Of a stretch of DNA of 64,000 nucleotides, positions 9,488 to 19,446 are shown in pieces. Source of the DNA: Mycoplana azooxidifex (GTDB lineage Bacteria; Pseudomonadota; Alphaproteobacteria; Rhizobiales; Rhizobiaceae); NCBI RefSeq assembly GCF_014196765.1, contig NZ_JACIEE010000010.1, positions 62,001-126,000 on the forward strand. Reading direction: 5' to 3'. A program made the translations under genes and the position numbers. How positions within the stretch are numbered: the stretch's first letter is position 1; each line of letters starts with the position of its first letter. Below the pieces are notes generated by a model. It saw only the letters and a list, made by a program, of their open reading frames with translations. It made no database searches and was not told the origin of the DNA.

Positions 9488-10387
9488 TCAGAAGCGCGGT
9501 GGCTTGAGACCGGCCCGGCGATAAGCGGCGATCACTGTGTTGGCCATGAGCATGGCGATGGTCATCGGCCCGACCCCGCCGGGAACCGGCGTGATCGCGC
9601 CCGCCACCTCGGCGCATTCGCCGAAGGCGACGTCGCCGACGAGGCGCGACTTGCCCTCTCCCCTTTCCTGGGCGGGCACGCGGTTGATGCCGACATCGAT
9701 CACTGTTGCGCCCGGTTTAACCCAGTCCGCCTTGACCATCTGCGGCCGGCCGACCGCGGCGACGAGGATATCGGCGTTGCGGCAGACGGCGGCGAGATCC
9801 TTCGTGCGGGAATGGGCCGAGGTCACGGTGGCGTTGGCATTGAGGAGCAGTGCGGCCATCGGCTTGCCGAACAGGTTGGAGCGGCCGATGACGACGGCGT
9901 TCAGCCCGGAAAGATCGCCACCGCGGATGCCGCGCACGAGCACCATGGCGCCGGCGGGTGTGCAGGAAATCAGGCCGCCCTCGAGGTCGCCGGTGGCAAG
10001 CTTTCCGGCATTGACGACGTGCAGGCCGTCCACGTCCTTTTCGGGCAGGATGGACTGGATGATCGGTTCGGACTGCAGGTGTCTCGGCAGCGGCAGTTGC
10101 ACCAGGATGCCGTGGATCGTGTCGTCGGCGTTCAGCTTCTGGACGAGCGCGGCCAGTTCTTCCTGCGTCGTTTCCTCGGGCAGCGTATGCTGGACCGAGG
10201 TGAAGCCGCACTCCTTTGCCATGCGGCTCTTCGAAGAGACGTAGGCGTGGCTCGCCGGATCGTCGCCGACGATGACGACCGCCAGACCCGTCTTCACGCC
10301 TGCTTCCTTTTCCAGTTTCCCGGCCGCGGCCTTGACGGCCTCGATCACGGTGGCGGCAACCTGCTTCCCATCAATAGTGGTGGTCAC
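9488..10387 (-). CDS. folD: Bifunctional methylene-THF dehydrogenase/cyclohydrolase
   Basis: 299-residue cytoplasmic one-carbon enzyme interconverting 5,10-methylene- and 10-formyl-tetrahydrofolate with NADP. Seen: substrate site with Y49 and K53 (YVSSK), VQLPLPRH in the middle, the Rossmann motif [11 protein letters not shown], and the C-terminal [14 protein letters not shown] start at 10387 follows GAGGAGAAGAAC; the upstream extension of the frame is not homologous. It is monocistronic and convergent with aglR. Confidence 0.95.
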   Translation of the reverse strand: MTTTIDGKQVAATVIEAVKAAAGKLEKEAGVKTGLAVVIVGDDPASHAYVSSKSRMAKECGFTSVQHTLPEETTQEELAALVQKLNADDTIHGILVQLPLPRHLQSEPIIQSILPEKDVDGLHVVNAGKLATGDLEGGLISCTPAGAMVLVRGIRGGDLSGLNAVVIGRSNLFGKPMAALLLNANATVTSAHSRTKDLAAVCRNADILVAAVGRPQMVKADWVKPGATVIDVGINRVPAQERGEGKSRLVGDVAFGECAEVAGAITPVPGGVGPMTIAMLMANTVIAAYRRAGLKPPRF

Positions 10388-10795
10388 GTTCTTCTCCTCG
10401 CGCGTACCGCGGAATCTAGTGCGGGCCATATGGCTGCAATGGCCTCTCAGCGCCCTATGCTGTCCAAAATCGTACTTTGCAAGTCCCCGACCGGGCGACG
10501 GAGTGGCGCAGCCCTTCCGCTGCGGAGACTTCTTTCCTTCGCCCACGGCGGAAAAAGCGGGAAAGGCGGCCCCGGAAACGCCATCGGCGCGAGGCTTGGT
10601 AAAGAGATCGCTAAGGCGACGGATCGGACTTTAGCGGACAACTTAAGCTAAGCTTGAGCGCGAAGTGATACACGCTGGCGGAGCATGAAGGAGCCTCGCC
10701 GCGATGACCGTTCGCCTCGCCTGTAGCCACCCCATTTCCACGGACCGGACGCCCCTTCGTTCGGCCTGGCTCGGCGCGCGCTGTGGAGGCCGGGC
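10388..10795. other. Intergenic region folD / wecG-like gene
   Basis: 408 bases upstream of two divergent genes. It must hold both promoters. I see a near-palindrome CTTAAGCTAAGCTTGAG near 10642-10658 on the wecG side, and no coding pattern that I trust. Confidence 0.5.
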
Positions 10796-11578
10796 ATGAA
10801 CGTTCAATCGGGAACGACGCTCCGGGCGTCGCAGCGCGACATACTGGGCCTGCCGGTCTGCGATCTCGACTGGGCCGGCGCGTTCGACTTCGTCGCCGGC
10901 ATCGCCGACATGCCGATCGGTACGACGACCGTCGCCTTCCTCAATGCCAACAATGCCAACCTGATGATGCGCGATGCCGAATACCGCAAGGCGCTGCAGC
11001 GGCAGATCGTGCTGCCGGACGGGCACGGCGTGGACATCGCATCGCAGATCTTCCACGGCCAGCCGTTCCCGGCCAACCTCAACGGGACCGACTTCGTCCC
11101 TGGCCTGCTGACCTACATGGAGAAGCCGAAGCGGGTGGCGCTGATCGGCGCGCGGCAGGACGTGCTGCTGATTGCGGCCGAGAAGTTCCGCGAGCACACG
11201 CCCTGGCACGAGTTCCATGCCATCGCTGACGGCTATTTCAAGGAGAGCGAATCCCAGGCCGTTATGGACAAGATCCGCGACCTGGCGCCCGATATCCTGC
11301 TGGTCGCGATGGGGACTCCGATCCAGGAGAAGTGGATCGACCAGCACGTCACCCCCGGCCATGCGCGGCTCGTGATCAGCGTCGGCGCGCTCTTCGATTT
11401 CGTCGCCGGGCGGGTTCCGCGCGCGCCGTCCCGCATGCGGCGCCTGCGCCTGGAATGGCTGTTCCGGTTCCTCCAGGAACCGCGGCGTCTGTGGCATCGC
11501 TACGTCGTCGGAAATCCGCTGTTCCTCCTGCATGTCGCGCGCTACAAGCTGGCGAGCGTCTTCGGCCGCCGCGGCTGA
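10796..11578 (+). CDS. WecG/TagA/CpsF-family glycosyltransferase
   Basis: 260-residue GT26-type enzyme that adds a sugar to a lipid-linked or surface polysaccharide precursor at the inner face of the membrane. Seen: TTVAFLNANNANLMM (45-59), LPDGHGV, NGTDFVPGLL, the VGALFDFVAGRVPRAP motif, and the C-terminal LEWLFRFLQEPRRLWHRY (222-239). ATG at 10796 follows GTGGAGGCCGGGC. It stands alone at the outer edge of the flagellar cluster, pointing away from folD. Substrate cannot be read from sequence; exopolysaccharide or O-antigen is the usual role, flagellin modification is only a possibility. Confidence 0.88.
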   Translation: MNVQSGTTLRASQRDILGLPVCDLDWAGAFDFVAGIADMPIGTTTVAFLNANNANLMMRDAEYRKALQRQIVLPDGHGVDIASQIFHGQPFPANLNGTDFVPGLLTYMEKPKRVALIGARQDVLLIAAEKFREHTPWHEFHAIADGYFKESESQAVMDKIRDLAPDILLVAMGTPIQEKWIDQHVTPGHARLVISVGALFDFVAGRVPRAPSRMRRLRLEWLFRFLQEPRRLWHRYVVGNPLFLLHVARYKLASVFGRRG

Positions 11579-11672
11579 AGACACCCGGAACGAGAAAGGG
11601 CACCGCGAAGCCCTGAATCGCGGCGCCCTTGATCTGCCCGTCAACGACAGACAAATTTCTCAGGCAAATCTC

Positions 11673-12200
11673 TCAGGGAGCAGTCGGGTCGGCAGGTGCT
11701 TCCGGCGCCTCCCGGGTGCGAACGATCGCGGTCCCGCGCCGAGGCGGCTCCTTGCCGACTTCGAGCTTGGCGATGTAGTCGATCTGCTCGATCAGAACGT
11801 CTTCGACGACCTCCCCGCCGAAGCGCTTGTTGAGGCCGTCCTTGATCCTGCCCCGGAAAGCCTCGACGTCGAAGCTGTCGAGCTTCTCGACATCGATCAG
11901 GCGCTGCCCGACGAGCAACGAATAGAGTTCGTCGGTGATCACCTCGCTCAGAGGAACCGGCTGCCTGGCTGCAAGTTCCCTGTTAGCGGTATAGGACAGC
12001 CGGGTGAGGAAATAGCCCTTGACGGCTCCGTCGGAGATGACCGGGATCGTTGCCTGGCTGCCCCTGACGAGATCGAGCGCGGCCGCGCGCGCGGCCGCCT
12101 CCTCGTCAACCCTCGGAGCGGCCGCCATCTGCATCGAGAAATAGACGGATCCGAGGGTGAGGACGCAGATCCAGGCACCGACGAGGATGAGCTTGATCAC
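11673..12200 (-). CDS. Membrane-anchored flagellar-cluster protein, FliL-like
   Basis: 175 residues with one N-terminal membrane helix (about 3-22), a charged linker and a C-terminal stretch (RFGGEVVEDVLIEQIDYIAK) that resembles the end of FliL-type proteins. Its start overlaps the stop of the preceding FlgN-like gene by four bases (ATGA), so it belongs to the same unit. I do not recognise it as a named gene. It could be an inner-membrane partner of the basal body or stator. Confidence 0.6.
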   Translation of the reverse strand: MIKLILVGAWICVLTLGSVYFSMQMAAAPRVDEEAAARAAALDLVRGSQATIPVISDGAVKGYFLTRLSYTANRELAARQPVPLSEVITDELYSLLVGQRLIDVEKLDSFDVEAFRGRIKDGLNKRFGGEVVEDVLIEQIDYIAKLEVGKEPPRRGTAIVRTREAPEAPADPTAP

Positions 12201-12565
12201 GGCTGGTATCCCAGCCGGAACTGCTCCTGCGAATAGGTGCCGTCAGCTTCCTGCTCGCGCATGGCGTCCTTCAAGAGTTCCACCACCGAGCGAACCGCTT
12301 CGAGGTGCGCGGATACGCGCTGGGCATTGACGACCAGCTTCTCGCGCAGCTTCTTCAGTTGCGGGGCGAACGCCCTCGGCATCTCCTCGGCCGGCACGTC
12401 GCGCGACAGCATGGAAAGCTCGTAAAGGCAGCGGCTCTTGTGGGCGTTCGACGTCTGCAGGTCGAAGGCCGGATCGGCGCCGATGCCGGCGTTTTCCGCA
12501 TCGACGATGGATTCAAGCCGGTTCAGTACGGTACGGATGCGGAGATCGTTCGTTGTCATGTCCAT
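12197..12565 (-). CDS. Helical protein, FlgN-like export chaperone candidate
   Basis: 122-residue all-helical acidic protein without membrane segments, ending in an ADGTYSQEQFRLGYQ tail that looks like the unstructured C-terminus of FlgN. FlgN chaperones FlgK and FlgL to the export gate; flgK and flgL are in this cluster and no other FlgN is visible. ATG at 12565 follows GGAGGAATATAA. It is translationally coupled to the next gene. Assignment rests on size, helix pattern and context only. Confidence 0.55.
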   Translation of the reverse strand: MDMTTNDLRIRTVLNRLESIVDAENAGIGADPAFDLQTSNAHKSRCLYELSMLSRDVPAEEMPRAFAPQLKKLREKLVVNAQRVSAHLEAVRSVVELLKDAMREQEADGTYSQEQFRLGYQP

Positions 12566-12579
12566 TTATATTCCTCCGA

Positions 12580-13152
12580 TCAGGCTGTCTTGTTGTCGTT
12601 GTCGTTATTGATGCCAGCGGCACTCACGTCGCCGAACGTGTCGCGCTGGAGCTGCTGAACCATCGCCGTCGCCACGCGCTGGTCATTGGGATCGATCCTG
12701 GCGATGTCGCCGGCGGCGTTCTTCTTCTCTTGATCCTTCATGAGGCTTGCCGCGATACCAATGCCGCCGCTTTGGGCGATCACGTCGCCGATCTGCTCCG
12801 CCATCATCCCGCGCCAGATTTCGCCCGTCGTGCCCTTGCCGTAGACCTCTTCGCTGTCTGCAGGCAGCATCGACTTGACGAAGTTCTGCAGCACCATGGC
12901 CTCGAACTTGCGGTAGGTGGCGGGGATCTTGTCGGCCGCAGCGCCGCCGGAAGCCGAAGCCGCCGTGGTCAAGGCCGTGTCGCGGTTGAGGATGCCGACG
13001 GCGGCGCCGAACCCGTTTCCGGCATCGGCCAGACTTGTCGCCTCGAAGCTCGCACGCTGCGACTTGAGCTTGGTCTGCGCTTCCTGGACTGCCGACGGAT
13101 CGGCGGCGCGCACGACATCGAGCACGAGATCGCTAGGGGGGGAAATTGCCAC
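12580..13152 (-). CDS. FlgJ-like rod-binding protein
   Basis: 190 residues carrying the rod-binding domain of FlgJ in its middle: KFEAMVLQNFVKSMLP, then WRGMMAEQIGDVIAQSGGIG (residues about 82-135). The muramidase half of enterobacterial FlgJ is absent, as usual in alphaproteobacteria, where a separate lytic enzyme digs through the wall (one lies at 23.2-23.8 kb). Start chosen at GTG 13152 (AISPPSDLVLDVVRAAD), since the 22-residue upstream extension is arginine-rich; GAGAGG lies upstream. Confidence 0.8.
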   Translation of the reverse strand: MAISPPSDLVLDVVRAADPSAVQEAQTKLKSQRASFEATSLADAGNGFGAAVGILNRDTALTTAASASGGAAADKIPATYRKFEAMVLQNFVKSMLPADSEEVYGKGTTGEIWRGMMAEQIGDVIAQSGGIGIAASLMKDQEKKNAAGDIARIDPNDQRVATAMVQQLQRDTFGDVSAAGINNDNDNKTA

Positions 13153-13471
13153 GGTCAGTTGCCTCTCGGGTATCACGCGGCCGCGGCCGCCATCATGACG
13201 GAACGCCAGCCTGTTCATCGCGAAGACCCCGCACCACCGGCTCTGCGAAGCAGATCTGCTCCATCGGGCGCTCGGCTTTCCGGCAGGGGTTGCATCCCTC
13301 GTCTTGAATTTGGAGTATGGTCGCTCAACCTTACGGGAGGCTGATCACCCCGACGTGATCCCCGAACGGCAGATGCGCTGATCCTTCCGGAACGGGCCGG
13401 CAGCGCAAATTTATAAAATATATAACAATATCAAAAATATAAAACTTCAGTATCGGTTTCAGACGCCGCAT
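13153..13471. other. Intergenic region before the flgJ-like gene
   Basis: 319 bases. It includes an AT-rich stretch near 13407-13455 (TTTATAAAATATATAACAAT), unusual for this GC-rich cluster, which could hold the end of the flhA unit and a promoter. No gene seen. Confidence 0.45.
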
Positions 13472-13870
13472 TCAGCGGTCGCGGTCCTTTCCATGGGCGA
13501 TATGCTGGTCGATGAGATCGTAGACCGCGTTGTCCGCTTCCTCGCGGTCTTCCAGGTTCCGCGCGTCGTGCATCTGCTCGGCCAGGCGGTCTGCCTTGGT
13601 GCGTTCGCGCACGATTCGCATCTCGTGCATCTGCTGAACGCCGGCCAGCATCACGTCCTTCTGCCTGAGCTTGCCGATCTGGGCGGCATAGATGTCGGAG
13701 AAATTGCGATGGACCGGATTGAGGGAGACGATGGCCGCGGCCACCGCATCCATCGTCTCGGCCACCTCCTGCCGCTGCTGCGTCGCCAGCGCGAGATCCA
13801 TTTCCGCCATCTGCTCCAGATGGCGCTGGACGGCCACGAGACGTTTCAGCTTGTCAGAGCGCTTGGCCAT
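13472..13870 (-). CDS. Coiled-coil protein, FliJ-like candidate
   Basis: 132-residue, highly charged, nearly all-helical protein with heptad patterning, the size and character of FliJ, the stalk that links the export ATPase FliI to FlhA. It directly follows fliR and flhA. ATG at 13870 follows GAGGGTTTCG; an alternative ATG at 13882 overlaps the fliR stop as ATGA. No FliJ is next to fliI here, which supports but does not prove the role. Confidence 0.55.
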   Translation of the reverse strand: MAKRSDKLKRLVAVQRHLEQMAEMDLALATQQRQEVAETMDAVAAAIVSLNPVHRNFSDIYAAQIGKLRQKDVMLAGVQQMHEMRIVRERTKADRLAEQMHDARNLEDREEADNAVYDLIDQHIAHGKDRDR

Positions 13871-13878
13871 CGAAACCC

Positions 13879-14628
13879 TCATCGCCCTTCGAATACCGGA
13901 ACGAAGCCGTTGGCAAAGATCTCCAGCAATGACGAGACCCCGAAATAAAGCAGGAACAGGCCGCCTGCGATGATGAACGGCAGCGAGATGAAGTAAATCG
14001 GCATCTGCGGCGCCAGCTTGTTGATCAGGCCGACGGCGACGTTGAAGAGGAGGCCGTAGATGATGAAGGGGCTGGCGAGCCGCAGCATGATGCTGAAGGT
14101 CTGCACCAGCGTGTCGGTCAGAGTGATCAGCGCGCTTTGCGGATTGAACCCGCCCATGGGAATGGCCGTATACGAATCCACCAGCGCGCGAACGACGATA
14201 TGATGGAAATTCAACATGAACAGAGCCATGAGCCCGGCGAAACCGATCAGGTTCGTGAGCTGGTTCTCCGCCGTGTCTTCGAGGACGTCCTGCGAGGGGG
14301 GCGAGTTGAAACCGATCATCATCGTCAGCGTCGTGCCGGCGAACTGCAGGCCGAGCACGTAGTAGCGCGTGATCAGGCCGATCACCGCCCCTGTCAGCGT
14401 CTCGAACAGGATGATCTGGATATAGGTAAGGGCCGTCCCTTGCGTCTTCGGATAGATCGTATCCCACAGGATCGGCAGGACCGCGATGGAGATCGCGACC
14501 GCGACGAACAGCCTGATCTGCATGGGAAGCCGCGCCGAGGCGAAGCCCGGCAGGAGCATGAAGCAGCCGCCGACACGGCAGAAGGCGGCGAACAGCGCCA
14601 GCACCATGCCCTGCGGATCGGTGATCAT
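13879..14628 (-). CDS. fliR: Flagellar export gate protein FliR
   Basis: 249-residue inner-membrane protein with about six hydrophobic helices, part of the FliP-FliQ-FliR gate through which rod, hook and filament subunits pass. Family wording is seen in [18 protein letters not shown] near residue 24 and [14 protein letters not shown] near 110. Its start overlaps the flhA stop by four bases (ATGA), so it is co-translated with flhA. Confidence 0.94.
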   Translation of the reverse strand: MITDPQGMVLALFAAFCRVGGCFMLLPGFASARLPMQIRLFVAVAISIAVLPILWDTIYPKTQGTALTYIQIILFETLTGAVIGLITRYYVLGLQFAGTTLTMMIGFNSPPSQDVLEDTAENQLTNLIGFAGLMALFMLNFHHIVVRALVDSYTAIPMGGFNPQSALITLTDTLVQTFSIMLRLASPFIIYGLLFNVAVGLINKLAPQMPIYFISLPFIIAGGLFLLYFGVSSLLEIFANGFVPVFEGR

Positions 14629-16712
14629 GAGATCGAGCCGAGGATCTTGATCTCGATGCCCTTCGCAAGCTCGACATGCGACAGGACCGGCAGGGTGGCA
14701 AAGAGGCGCTCGATGATCATGCGGACATAAGTACGGGATTCGGGCGAGGTGACCAGTACGAAAGGCGTTCCGCGGTCAAGGAATTCACGGATAACTTTGG
14801 TCGCCTGTTCGCTGAACTCCTCGAGCTGGCGCGGATCGATGTCGAACTCCACGACCTCGCCCTTGGCATCGCGCTTGAGCGCCTGGTGAAAGACCATGTC
14901 CCAGCGATTGCCGAGACGCAGTACCGGCAGGACACCGTTTTCGGCAAGGTCGCCGCAGATCTGCTGGGCCATGCGGATGCGCACATGCTCGACGATCTGC
15001 TCGGTCTTGCGCACGTGCGGCGCCAGTTCGGCAACCGCTTCGAGGATCAGATGCAGGTTGCGGATCGACACGCGCTCGGCGAGCAGCAGTTTCAGCACCG
15101 CCTGCAGGCCGGAATAGGACATGTGCGATGAGCAGATCTCGTCCGCAAGCTTGCGGTATTCCGGATCCAGCCGCTCGATCAGGATCTTGACGTCCTTGTA
15201 GGAGAGAAGCTGCGGCAGGTTGTTGCGGATGACTTCGGAGAGATGGGTCAGCACCACCGAGACGTTGTCGATCGGGTGGAAGCCTTCGCGGCGGACATCC
15301 TCGGCAAAGGTCTCCAGGATCGAGACGGCCGGCATGCCGAAGGCGGGCTCGCGGATCTCGTCGCCTGGCACGCTCGGCTTGCGCCCGCCGCCGGTGACCA
15401 CGAGGACTTCGCCGACGCGAACGACGTTCGAGGCGACCGTCGTGCCGTGGATGCGGATGTGGTAGGCCTTGTCGGCAATCGAGATGTCGTCGGACACCTT
15501 GATCTCCGGCACGACGAAGCCGTACTGGGTGGCGAATTTCTTGCGCATCTTGCCGACGCGGAACGCCAGTTCCTGATGGGCGCCGAGAAGCCTGGTCGAG
15601 ACCTGCTTGCCGAGCAACAACTCGATTTCGGCGGTCTTGAGCGCCGACTTGACCGAATCCTTGTCGGCTTCCTTGGTCTGCTGCGCGTTCTTGGCTTCCA
15701 CTTCGCGCCGCTGCCTGCTTTCTTCCTCCTGCCGGCGCGGAATGACCCAGCCGCCGAAAGCCATGATGCCGCCGAGCACCATGAAGGGAAGGAAGGGCAG
15801 GCCCGGCATGACCGCGAGCAGGGCCATCAGGGCGGCAGCCACCATGAGGGCGCGCGGATAGCCGCTCAGCTGGTTGACGACGGCCTGGTCGGTCGAGCCC
15901 GGCGAACTGCCGCGCGAAACGAGAAGGCCGGCCGCCAGCGATACGATCAGGGCGGGGATCTGGGAGACGACGCCGTCGCCGACGGACAGCTTGACGAAGA
16001 CGTCGGCTGCCTCGCCGATCTCCATGCCGTGCCGGAAGTAGCCGATGATGATCCCGCCGAAGATGTTGATCGCGGTGATGAGGAGACCGGCGATCGCGTC
16101 GCCGCGGACGAACTTCGAGGCGCCGTCCATCGAGCCGAAGAACGAGCTCTCGTCTTCCAGCTCGCGGCGGCGGCGCTGGGCCTCCTTCTCGTCGATCAGG
16201 CCTGCGGACAGGTCGGCGTCGATCGACATCTGCTTGCCGGGGATGGCATCGAGGGTGAAGCGGGCGCCCACCTCGGCGATACGCGTCGCACCCTTGGTGA
16301 TGACGATGAAGTTCACCGTGATCAGGATCAGGAAGACGATCAGACCGATGACAAAGTCGCCGGACATGACGAGGCTCGAGAACCCGGCGATCACACTACC
16401 CGCGGCGTCATGCCCCTGGTGGCCATGCGAAAGGATGACGCGCGTCGTGGCGATGTTCAGCGACAGCCGGATCATGGTGGCGATCAGCAGGATCGTCGGG
16501 AAGGACGAGAAGTCGAGCGGCTTCTGGATCCAGAGCGACACCATCAGGATGAGCACGGAAAAGGCTATCGAGAATGCCAGGCCCATGTCGATCAGGAACG
16601 GCGGAATGGGCAGGAACAGGATCGAGAGGATGGCGATGATGCCCATCGCAAACGCGATGTCCCGGCCGCTCGGAGAAACCTTGGGGATGGAGAGTGAAGG
16701 TACCTGTGCCAT
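14625..16712 (-). CDS. flhA: Flagellar export gate protein FlhA
   Basis: 695 residues, full length for the FHIPEP family. About eight membrane helices fill residues 20-310, including the family signature [20 protein letters not shown] near 150-170; the cytoplasmic domain (about 340-695) docks substrate-chaperone complexes. It forms the nonameric ring of the type III export gate. First gene of a flhA-fliR-fliJ-like unit, with a CTAG-N9-CTTGCG type motif 62 bases upstream. Confidence 0.96.
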   Translation of the reverse strand: MAQVPSLSIPKVSPSGRDIAFAMGIIAILSILFLPIPPFLIDMGLAFSIAFSVLILMVSLWIQKPLDFSSFPTILLIATMIRLSLNIATTRVILSHGHQGHDAAGSVIAGFSSLVMSGDFVIGLIVFLILITVNFIVITKGATRIAEVGARFTLDAIPGKQMSIDADLSAGLIDEKEAQRRRRELEDESSFFGSMDGASKFVRGDAIAGLLITAINIFGGIIIGYFRHGMEIGEAADVFVKLSVGDGVVSQIPALIVSLAAGLLVSRGSSPGSTDQAVVNQLSGYPRALMVAAALMALLAVMPGLPFLPFMVLGGIMAFGGWVIPRRQEEESRQRREVEAKNAQQTKEADKDSVKSALKTAEIELLLGKQVSTRLLGAHQELAFRVGKMRKKFATQYGFVVPEIKVSDDISIADKAYHIRIHGTTVASNVVRVGEVLVVTGGGRKPSVPGDEIREPAFGMPAVSILETFAEDVRREGFHPIDNVSVVLTHLSEVIRNNLPQLLSYKDVKILIERLDPEYRKLADEICSSHMSYSGLQAVLKLLLAERVSIRNLHLILEAVAELAPHVRKTEQIVEHVRIRMAQQICGDLAENGVLPVLRLGNRWDMVFHQALKRDAKGEVVEFDIDPRQLEEFSEQATKVIREFLDRGTPFVLVTSPESRTYVRMIIERLFATLPVLSHVELAKGIEIKILGSIS

Positions 16713-16773
16713 TTTCGTCCCGTCTCGTCATGAGAGGCGCGGTCCGCTCAGGACCGCAATGCTGCCGGAACGT

Positions 16774-16796
16774 GTAGCGCGCGAAACTTGCGCGAG
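16774..16796 (-). promoter_or_regulatory. Flagellar operon motif upstream of flhA
   Basis: Plus-strand GTAG, nine bases, CTTGCG then CGAG. Same spacing as the motifs before fliF, flgB, the fliH-like gene and flgE. Candidate activator site or promoter. Confidence 0.55.
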
Positions 16797-16827
16797 GGTG
16801 GCAGTTCGGACGAATGGCTGGTCAGGG

Positions 16828-16871
16828 CATGTCGAGGTCCAAAACCGCCGCACGCTTTTGCGCGACAGGTT
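16828..16871. repeat. Dispersed rhizobial intergenic repeat (copy 1)
   Basis: CATGTCGAGGTCC, AAAACCGC, then CTTTTGCGCGACAGGT matches a second copy at 52061-52109 in most positions. The ends TGTCG/CGACA form a dyad. It borders the end of fliQ. Confidence 0.7.
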
Positions 16872-17138
16872 CTAGAAGCCGGATTCGATCCGGGAGAAGA
16901 TGACGTCGCTGAAAATGGAGATTTGTGCGCCGATGAAGGGCGCAGAGATTGCAACCGTGACGAGCACGGCGAGAATCTTCGGAACGAAAGTCAAGGTGAC
17001 TTCCTGGACCTGGGTCAACGCCTGGATGAAGGCGATGACGACGCCGACGATCATCGCCGCCAAGACCGCCGGGCCGGCCGCCACAATGACGGTCCAGATG
17101 GCGGCCTGGGCAATGTCGAGGGCGTCTGCCTCATTCAT
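16872..17138 (-). CDS. fliQ: Flagellar export gate protein FliQ
   Basis: 88-residue protein with two membrane helices, standard length for FliQ of the FliPQR export gate. Typical wording: VVAAGPAVLAAMIVGVVIAF and FIQALTQVQEVTLTFVPK. It overlaps the end of flgD by eight bases and closes the flgE-to-fliQ unit; a dispersed repeat begins right after its stop. Confidence 0.95.
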   Translation of the reverse strand: MNEADALDIAQAAIWTVIVAAGPAVLAAMIVGVVIAFIQALTQVQEVTLTFVPKILAVLVTVAISAPFIGAQISIFSDVIFSRIESGF

Positions 17139-17559
17139 CGGCGGTTTGCTTCACCTTTACGCCAGGTCCAATGACGAGTTTCTCGCCCGACTCAAGCGTT
17201 GCAACGATGCCATCCGTATACAGCGTTACTTCCTTGACGACACCCGAAATCTTGCCGTCCTCGCTGGTGACCGTCCGGCCGATCACGGAATCGGCTTCCT
17301 GCAGGGAGGTGCGCTGGAGCAGGCTCTCCAGGTTGCTGTTCGTCTTCACCGTCTGCTCGACCTGCGAGAAGGTGGCAAGCTGCGCCATCTGCGCGGTCGC
17401 GTCCATCGGCTCGGTCGGGTCCTGGTTCTTCAACTGCTCTACGAAAAGCTTCAGAAAGCTCTCGTAGTTCAGCGTGGTGCTCTTCGTATCGCTGGAGGAT
17501 TCGGTGCCCGACACGGTGGGCGTGTAGCCGTTGGCGGCGGCAGAGACGGGCGTTACCAT
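17131..17559 (-). CDS. flgD: Hook-cap protein FlgD (short form)
   Basis: 142 residues; carries the conserved N-terminal FlgD region [19 protein letters not shown] then [12 protein letters not shown] (residues about 29-68). This is the scaffold that caps the growing hook and lets FlgE assemble. Enterobacterial FlgD is about 230 residues; the Ig-like and tudor-like C-terminal domains are reduced here to one small beta domain, as in other rhizobia. It overlaps the end of flbT by seven bases. Confidence 0.92.
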   Translation of the reverse strand: MVTPVSAAANGYTPTVSGTESSSDTKSTTLNYESFLKLFVEQLKNQDPTEPMDATAQMAQLATFSQVEQTVKTNSNLESLLQRTSLQEADSVIGRTVTSEDGKISGVVKEVTLYTDGIVATLESGEKLVIGPGVKVKQTADE

Positions 17560-17999
17560 ATGGCGATCTCCTTGCGGATATGTTCCACCGTGGCCGGCGT
17601 GATCTCGTGATTGTTGAGGATCTGGTCCTCGATCGGATAGAGCGCACGAATGGCCTTGAGGGCCTCGAACGCGCGTCCCTGCGTGACCAGTCCGTCGATC
17701 CGCTTCAGTTCCGCGAGCACTTCCTCGTTGCGGAAGCAGTTCAGCAGCATGATGACCGACTTGCGGAAGATCGCCGTCGATTGCTCGGCGCCATCCGGAT
17801 TGATCAGGATCATCTGGGCGATGAAGTAAAGCTGACGCAACGGCGTCGTCGCCTGTTCCGGCTGGAGAACATGGTTCTCGAGCAGGAACGTGACGTCGTT
17901 CAGGAATTCCAGGGCGACCTTCCGGTCGACCCGCAGTACCGCGCCGTTCACAAAGATGCGCTCACCCGATTTCAGCGAGATCCGCAAGGTGCTTTTCAT
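17553..17999 (-). CDS. flbT: Flagellin post-transcriptional regulator FlbT
   Basis: 148 residues, full length for FlbT. In Caulobacter FlbT binds the 5' leader of flagellin mRNA and lowers its stability or translation until the hook is finished; in Brucella it acts positively. N-terminal [19 protein letters not shown] is the family start. It overlaps flaF by four bases (ATGA), as usual for this antagonist pair. The flagellin leaders in this window contain conserved hairpins that are plausible targets. Confidence 0.93.
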   Translation of the reverse strand: MKSTLRISLKSGERIFVNGAVLRVDRKVALEFLNDVTFLLENHVLQPEQATTPLRQLYFIAQMILINPDGAEQSTAIFRKSVIMLLNCFRNEEVLAELKRIDGLVTQGRAFEALKAIRALYPIEDQILNNHEITPATVEHIRKEIAIW

Positions 18000-18343
18000 T
18001 TTATGCCATCCCTGATGATGGTTGTTATGTCGATGATGCCCTGGAAATTGGTCGATTCACGTTTTCGGATGCGATCGGCTTCCCCCAGTATCCAGAGGGC
18101 GATTGAAATGAGATTGGCGCGCAGTTCCTTGTCGAGCTGGTTTTCGGGGTTGCCGAGATCCTCGACGAAACGAATCCAGACTCGCCGCGTGAAGTAGACG
18201 GCTTCGATGGTGTCCCTGCCGTAGGAGGTGCTGGCCTGCGCCTTGCGCAACAGCTCGATGGAACGGTCGAGTACCTGCCGCTCGCGGCCTCTGGCGGTCT
18301 CGACGCCATCCTCCATGATCTCGACATATGAGAACTGGTACAT
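17996..18343 (-). CDS. flaF: Flagellin secretion/regulatory protein FlaF
   Basis: 115-residue helical protein of the FlaF family, needed for flagellin production and export in alphaproteobacteria and acting with FlbT. Seen: the N-terminal [20 protein letters not shown] and a central [18 protein letters not shown] that match the family pattern. It lies between flgL and flbT with a four-base overlap to flbT. Confidence 0.92.
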   Translation of the reverse strand: MYQFSYVEIMEDGVETARGRERQVLDRSIELLRKAQASTSYGRDTIEAVYFTRRVWIRFVEDLGNPENQLDKELRANLISIALWILGEADRIRKRESTNFQGIIDITTIIRDGIK

Positions 18344-18380
18344 TTAGACACCCTTCATGTTTGTCATGCATCTCTGATCA

Positions 18381-19442
18381 TCAGAGATAGTTGACCAGGC
18401 TCATGTTCTGGAGCTGGGCGGTCAACGTGTATGCAAGTTCGAGTTGCGTCTGGAGTGAGGTGATGCGGGTCGCGATCTCGTCTTCATCGACCATTTCGAG
18501 ACCATTGATGCTGGTCGTCAGGATGCTGGACTGTGCGCCCAGCGAAACATTCGCCTGCTCGACGCGCGCCTCGGAAACCCCGAGCAGCGAGCGTTCGGAA
18601 TCCACGCCTGTAATTGCCGAGCCAATGTACTCGAGCGACTTGTCGCTGACTACCTTGCGCGTCTCCGTACCGATATTGAGATTAAGAAGTTCGTAACCGA
18701 TGACTGCACCGAGCGCGAACTTGCGCATGCCGTCGGTGTTCGCGTTGGTCGAACTCTGCACCACCTCGGAGTTGCTGATGCGGCTCGTCATGTTCTGGTC
18801 GGAGGCGTTCGACCAGTCGGTCGCCCATGTCCCCGCGGCGGTCGTGTCCATGAACATGGTCTCGACATCGGCGATGAAGCCTTCCATCTCTGCCGGCGTG
18901 ATGTCGGCAACCTGGGTGTCGTCCTGGTCGAAGCCGAAATAGGTCAGGAACGCCTGGTCGAACGTCGCCTTGGCCGGGGAGGCTGCGTCGAGGTAGCTGT
19001 TCATCGGCATGACATCGGTGTCGATGCCGGCAAAGAGATACTCGCCGCTGAAGGATGTGTTCGTCGCGCTGGTGAAGAGTGCAATGGCGCCGCCGAAGCT
19101 CTCCTTCGTGCGGTCCAGCTGGTCCAGCGATTCTGTGCCGGAAAGCGCGACGAGGGTTTCCATGACGGTATTTGCCGCCTCGGAGACCTGACCCAAGGCT
19201 TCCTGGGATGCAGACAGGCGCTGGGTCGTCAGCGAATTGGTGCTCTGCAGCGATTGCAGGCGCTGCAGGTCGCGGTGCAGGTTGAGCGTGCGCGCGGTCT
19301 TCGCCCCGAGTTCCACCCCGAGGTCGGCATGGCGGAGCGTGACGAGCTCCTTCTGCCGGTCCATCAGCTCGGACTGCGCTTCGGAGATCGTCCGCAGCAG
19401 CGTGGTCTGCATGGCGATGTTGGAAACAAACGACGTTTTCAT
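18381..19442 (-). CDS. flgL: Hook-filament junction protein FlgL (HAP3)
   Basis: 353 residues, flagellin-like at both ends: N-terminal coiled-coil from residue 1 (MKTSFVSNIAMQTTLLRTIS) and C-terminal helix ending QLQNMSLVNYL. It forms the second junction ring between the hook and filament after FlgK. The length is in the normal range. It starts four bases past the flgK stop, so it is co-transcribed. Confidence 0.92.
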   Translation of the reverse strand: MKTSFVSNIAMQTTLLRTISEAQSELMDRQKELVTLRHADLGVELGAKTARTLNLHRDLQRLQSLQSTNSLTTQRLSASQEALGQVSEAANTVMETLVALSGTESLDQLDRTKESFGGAIALFTSATNTSFSGEYLFAGIDTDVMPMNSYLDAASPAKATFDQAFLTYFGFDQDDTQVADITPAEMEGFIADVETMFMDTTAAGTWATDWSNASDQNMTSRISNSEVVQSSTNANTDGMRKFALGAVIGYELLNLNIGTETRKVVSDKSLEYIGSAITGVDSERSLLGVSEARVEQANVSLGAQSSILTTSINGLEMVDEDEIATRITSLQTQLELAYTLTAQLQNMSLVNYL

Positions 19443-19446
19443 TGCC

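Noticed and set aside
16774-16796. Sigma-54 promoter as the explanation of the CTTGCG motif
   Set aside because: The GG-N10-GC core of sigma-54 promoters is not present in the shared part of the copies, and the constant CTAG-N9-CTTGCG layout does not match it.
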